Assembly: GCA_002338715.1 (NCBI GenBank)
Contig: DDIR01000087.1
Span: 1-9,300, forward strand
From: Phycisphaerales bacterium UBA1845
GTDB lineage: Bacteria; Planctomycetota; Phycisphaerae; UBA1845
DNA length: 9,300 nucleotides
Reading direction: 5' to 3'
Below are positions 6,618 to 9,300 of this stretch, piece by piece; position 1 is the first letter of the stretch, and every line of letters begins with the position of its first letter. The notes below the pieces were generated by a model. That model was not told the origin of the DNA and did no database searches. It saw only the letters and a program-made list of their open reading frames with translations. The position numbers and the translations under genes are program-made.

Positions 6618-7718
6618 ATGACAAATAAACCATTCAATCAATGGCGGTCCACGGGCATCGGTCAGCACCAACACCGGACATCAGGATTCACGCTCGTCGA
6701 ACTCCTCGTCGTTGTCTCGATCATCGCACTGCTCATCTCAATCCTTCTGCCTTCCCTCAAACAAGCCCGCGAACAAGCCAAGTCAATCAAGTGCCTCGCG
6801 CACAGCCGCGGTATGGGACAGGCCGCCAGCGTGTTCGCGACTAGCCACAATGGCTACATGCAGATCAGCGCCAACCAGGGCGACGGTCAGGTGGGATACA
6901 GCACGTCCGATCGCACATCTGGCAAGTACGAGTTTGCAGGTGATGAATTGAAAGCATGGCCAGTCGCAATTGCAGATGCATCGGGATCGACTGTGGCCAA
7001 CAACTGGGACTGGGCCGTCCGCGCTGATACGTTCGCAGACGCTCGCGCGAAACAGTCCAAGATGTCTGACGGATTCGAGATGTTTTTGTGTCCGGCCGAC
7101 CGCGTAAAGATTGCAACGCCGTTCTATCCGAATGGAACGAGCATCAAGGGGACCGGTGATCCAGCTGATCCGGTGACGGCGGGCGGCGGTACCAAGTATT
7201 GGGGACTGCTCAGCTACGCGATCAACGAAGACATCGTCGGTATTGAAGCCCAGAAGAAAAACAACCAGCCCTGGCCCGCGGTTTGGAAGAACGGCGTCTG
7301 GGGCGAGAGCAATTTCCCGAACTGGGCCGACGCCGGACTTCGCCTGCAGGGCAATATGGACAAGGTGTTCGATCCCGGCACGTGCCTGCTGCTAGCGGAC
7401 GCCGGCGCCAACACTCTGCAGGAAGCGGAAAGCGGTCAGTTCACGAACTCGACACGAACGGGTTACGCCAACCTGATCACAAGCGCCCAGGCGTTTGGTC
7501 CGAACCTCGGAAACGCGACAGCTCGATGGGTTCAGCGCATCCCGATCAAGCGCCATCCGAAGGGCGTCGTCAACGTTACCTTTGCAGATAACCATGCGGC
7601 ATCCGTCAAGCCGACCAAATTTCAAACGGACACGATCGAGGGAATTTCACTTAAGTTTCCGACCGAATTCGGTGAACAGGTTCGTGTTTCTCCATATCGT
7701 CCATACGTGCGTCAGTAG
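6618..7718 (+). CDS. Type II secretion-style pseudopilin (prepilin N-terminal methylation motif)
   Basis: A 366-residue protein from ATG 6618. A basic leader of 23 residues ends in G, followed by FTLVELLVVVSIIALLISIL: the prepilin peptidase site (cleavage G23/F24, Glu at +5) and the membrane helix shared by type IV pilins and type II secretion pseudopilins. It continues LLPSLKQAREQAKSIKCLAH, the usual helix spine in planctomycete-style pseudopilins, then a large globular part with CPADR (about 158), LSYAIN and LLLADAG. Near the C-terminus, H313-PKGVVNVTFA-D324-N325 resembles the H-X9-DG signature of DUF1559-like proteins, with one extra residue and Asn for Gly. An alternative start at 6504 has a better ribosome binding site. 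Expected location is the inner membrane or cell envelope as a filament subunit; the partner and cargo are unknown. It has its own promoter but sits between glucan genes. Confidence 0.85.
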   Translation: MTNKPFNQWRSTGIGQHQHRTSGFTLVELLVVVSIIALLISILLPSLKQAREQAKSIKCLAHSRGMGQAASVFATSHNGYMQISANQGDGQVGYSTSDRTSGKYEFAGDELKAWPVAIADASGSTVANNWDWAVRADTFADARAKQSKMSDGFEMFLCPADRVKIATPFYPNGTSIKGTGDPADPVTAGGGTKYWGLLSYAINEDIVGIEAQKKNNQPWPAVWKNGVWGESNFPNWADAGLRLQGNMDKVFDPGTCLLLADAGANTLQEAESGQFTNSTRTGYANLITSAQAFGPNLGNATARWVQRIPIKRHPKGVVNVTFADNHAASVKPTKFQTDTIEGISLKFPTEFGEQVRVSPYRPYVRQ

Positions 7719-7737
7719 GGCGAAGAGGAAACATCAT

Positions 7738-7760
7738 GCGGCTTCGTGAAAGAAAGCCGC
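7738..7760 (+). terminator. Candidate terminator hairpin after the pseudopilin
   Basis: GCGGCTT (7738-7744) and AAGCCGC (7754-7760) form a perfect 7-bp GC-rich stem with a 9-base loop, 19 bases past the stop codon. Placement is right for a terminator, but A-rich sequence rather than a T-tract follows on the plus strand. Confidence 0.45.
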
Positions 7761-8095
7761 AAGAATGAAAGCTGGTAATTGCAGTTTGATGTGAAAGTTA
7801 GAAACAGCGCAGACGTATGGCGCCGTTGAAGCACCGATCAATTCGATAGGGGTTGATTGGATCAGGGGATTGGGCGTCGGTTGTTATTAGGGGACAGCCG
7901 ACCAGGAGGTAAGAAGAAGCGCCCACCACCCTCAGATATAGATGCATACATTGTGGGTCAGGTTATCGTTCGTTGTTGAGTTGCCGATTCCATTTTGGCA
8001 ACTGAGCTGCGATTCGCACCCCGACGATTCCTGAATGGTTTGCGCTGGTTGAGGGTATCAGCCGAGCGTGCAAAAGGTCAAAAATATCTATTTGC

Positions 8096-8104
8096 AAGGA
8101 CGAG
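8096..8104 (+). promoter_or_regulatory. Probable ribosome binding site of the CBM-array gene
   Basis: AAGGACGAG ends eight bases before ATG 8113. It is the only purine-rich stretch near the start and supports this ATG, which also begins the signal peptide. Confidence 0.45.
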
Positions 8105-8112
8105 TCATTACC

Positions 8113-9300
8113 ATGAAAAGAACCGCGTGTTTCATAATGGTGTCGGCAGCGCTTTGCGGTGTGGCGATGGCGGACACCGTCGTGCTCAGCCCCGCCGTAC
8201 CCGAAGCCGGCCAGAATCTGACAATCACATACGACCCAACCTGTACACCGCTCGAAGGGGCGACCACGGTCTACATCCGCTACGGGTTTAACGGGTTCCA
8301 GCACGCGACGGACGCACTGGTCACGAGCAACGGGGCACCTTACGAGGTCACCATTCCCATCGCGATTCAGGCCACGGAAGTCAACTTCGTTTTCAAGAAC
8401 GAAGGGGAAACCTACGACAACAACGACGGCCAGGACTACAACTTCGACACGATCAACGGCGTGCCCAATTCGCCGCGCGTGAGCACGACCTCAATCGTCG
8501 CCGACAGCAACGTGACGGTCACGTACACGCCCGCAGGCGGTCCGCTGGTCGGTGCCGATCCGATTTACATGCACTACGGGTTTAATAACTTCAACCCGAC
8601 CATCGGAACCGACGTGGAAATGACCACGAATGGCGTCGGCGGATTTGAAGTGACCGTCCCGGTCAAGAGCTACGCCGAAACGATGGACATGGTGTTCAAC
8701 GATTCCGGTGATGGCGGCCTGCCAGGAACAACCACAGACAACAATGACGGATACGATTGGCATTTTGAAGTTTCCGGGACGATCCCGCGCGTGGCATTGA
8801 GCCCGAATCCGCCAGTCGTCAACCAGCCGTGCACGATCACGTACAACGCCGAAGACACCATCTTTGACGCAAGCACCACTGGGTTCCGCAAGATTCACTG
8901 GGGTATCAACTCGTTCCCCGCACCCTTTGGCGCTGATGTCGAAATGACGTCGAACGGTCAGATTTGGATGGGAACGATTCCGGAAGTTCCGCTTCGCGCC
9001 GAAGTGTTGGCATTCGTGATCCATGATTCAGAAGGTGCGATCGGCGACCCGAACGTTAATGTCGACAACAACAACGGCCAGGACTACCGCTTTGACACGG
9101 ATGGGGCCATCCCGCTGACCAACGAACTGGACGGATTGTACATCGCCAAGACCCCGGGCATCCTCGGTGGGTTCACCGACGGTTTGAACATCGGTATCAG
9201 CGGTAACCTCGTCGACGACGGCTCAGCATTTGTGATCTTCATCGACTCGCCCGACACCGTGGGCCAAAACGAGTTGCGCGCAATCGCAAGTGGCGGCAAC
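8113..9300 (+). CDS. Exported protein with three tandem CBM25/CBM53-like starch-binding modules (5' part)
   Basis: The frame is open from ATG 8113 through the last base; 396 codons are visible and the 3' end lies outside. A signal peptide (MKRT basic start, hydrophobic core, likely cleavage after AMA20) is followed by three related modules at about 21-116, 117-222 and 223-331. Each has a TITY/TVTY strand, a (Y/W)GxN aromatic motif (YGFNGF, YGFNNF, WGINSF) and ends in DNN-x-G-x-D-(Y/W)-x-F (DNNDGQDYNF, DNNDGYDWHF, DNNNGQDYRF), typical of CBM25/CBM53 granular-starch binders. From about 336 a new domain begins (LDGLYIAK, LNIGISGNL, FVIFIDS), which resembles the HVGITGNL-LFLDS part of the 1049 gene's C-terminal module. 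The first module is also close to the one in the gene at the window start. No catalytic domain is visible so far; it could be an outer starch-binding protein or the N-terminus of a large amylase. Confidence 0.88.
   Translation, partial: MKRTACFIMVSAALCGVAMADTVVLSPAVPEAGQNLTITYDPTCTPLEGATTVYIRYGFNGFQHATDALVTSNGAPYEVTIPIAIQATEVNFVFKNEGETYDNNDGQDYNFDTINGVPNSPRVSTTSIVADSNVTVTYTPAGGPLVGADPIYMHYGFNNFNPTIGTDVEMTTNGVGGFEVTVPVKSYAETMDMVFNDSGDGGLPGTTTDNNDGYDWHFEVSGTIPRVALSPNPPVVNQPCTITYNAEDTIFDASTTGFRKIHWGINSFPAPFGADVEMTSNGQIWMGTIPEVPLRAEVLAFVIHDSEGAIGDPNVNVDNNNGQDYRFDTDGAIPLTNELDGLYIAKTPGILGGFTDGLNIGISGNLVDDGSAFVIFIDSPDTVGQNELRAIASGGN

Larger units (their letters stand above)
7719..8112 (+). other. 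Non-coding interval with several hairpins, leader of the CBM-array gene
   Basis: No convincing gene is present. I see a 9-bp hairpin GTCGGTTGT/ACAGCCGAC (7876-7884 and 7894-7902, one G-U pair), an AGGAGGT directly after it (7904-7910) with no start codon at a usable distance, and a second strong hairpin AGTTGCC/GGCAACT (7979-7985 and 7997-8003), extendable inward by two pairs. A 30-codon frame at 7942-8034 lacks a ribosome binding site and is probably spurious. No clear promoter was identified. Confidence 0.4.

Noticed and set aside
7942..8034. 30-codon frame in the interval before the CBM-array gene
   Set aside because: The only SD-like sequence is more than 30 bases upstream, and the frame overlaps a strong hairpin.
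7719..8112. Possible known riboswitch or tRNA
   Set aside because: I looked for cloverleaf arms, a CCA end, and c-di-GMP or cobalamin core motifs and found no convincing match by eye.
1..9300. Mobile element, CRISPR array or defence system
   Set aside because: No transposase, integrase, terminal inverted repeats, evenly spaced direct repeats or nuclease/helicase motifs were seen on either strand.

Overview
The window looks like a secreted alpha-glucan (starch, glycogen or maltodextrin) degradation locus from a GC-rich bacterium. Planctomycetota, possibly Phycisphaerae-like, is my best guess. The basis is the style of the C-terminal dockerin/EF-hand-like tails (DxDGDxDLxDY repeats around a short Cys-containing spacer) on secreted enzymes, the pseudopilin with an FTLVELLVV N-terminus, CPAD motif and degenerate H-x(9-10)-D tail, and scarce Shine-Dalgarno sites. 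This is inference from sequence style, not a database match.

Layout. (1) 1-1032, +: 3' part of a secreted multidomain protein with a CBM25/CBM53-like starch-binding module, an amylase-associated C-terminal beta domain and a dockerin-like tail. (2) 1049-3583, +: secreted GH13 enzyme with an intact catalytic triad but an unusual region I, a large C-terminal module and a dockerin-like tail; it follows gene 1 by 16 bases and probably shares its transcript. (3) 3604-4149, -: small four-helix membrane protein of unknown function, convergent with gene 2 and divergent from gene 4. (4) 4379-6139, +: second GH13 enzyme of the cyclomaltodextrinase/neopullulanase-like type, exported but without dockerin or CBM. 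(5) 6618 (or 6504)-7718, +: type II secretion-style pseudopilin behind a good sigma-70-like promoter and a long leader. (6) 8113-9300, +: 5' part of an exported protein with three tandem CBM25/CBM53-like modules and the start of a further domain resembling part of gene 2; it runs off the window.

A working model: proteins 1, 2 and 6 bind and cut polymeric alpha-glucan outside the cell or at its surface, and enzyme 4 acts on released oligosaccharides in the cell envelope. The pseudopilin may belong to surface or secretion machinery, and the membrane protein has no inferable role. I found no tRNA, rRNA, CRISPR array, insertion sequence or transposase. I also saw no clear defence or otherwise wholly new system. 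The less ordinary points are the altered GH13 region I, the catalytic-domain-free CBM array, the stop-codon-containing inverted repeat between the convergent genes, and the two structured non-coding stretches (6140-6617 and 7719-8112).
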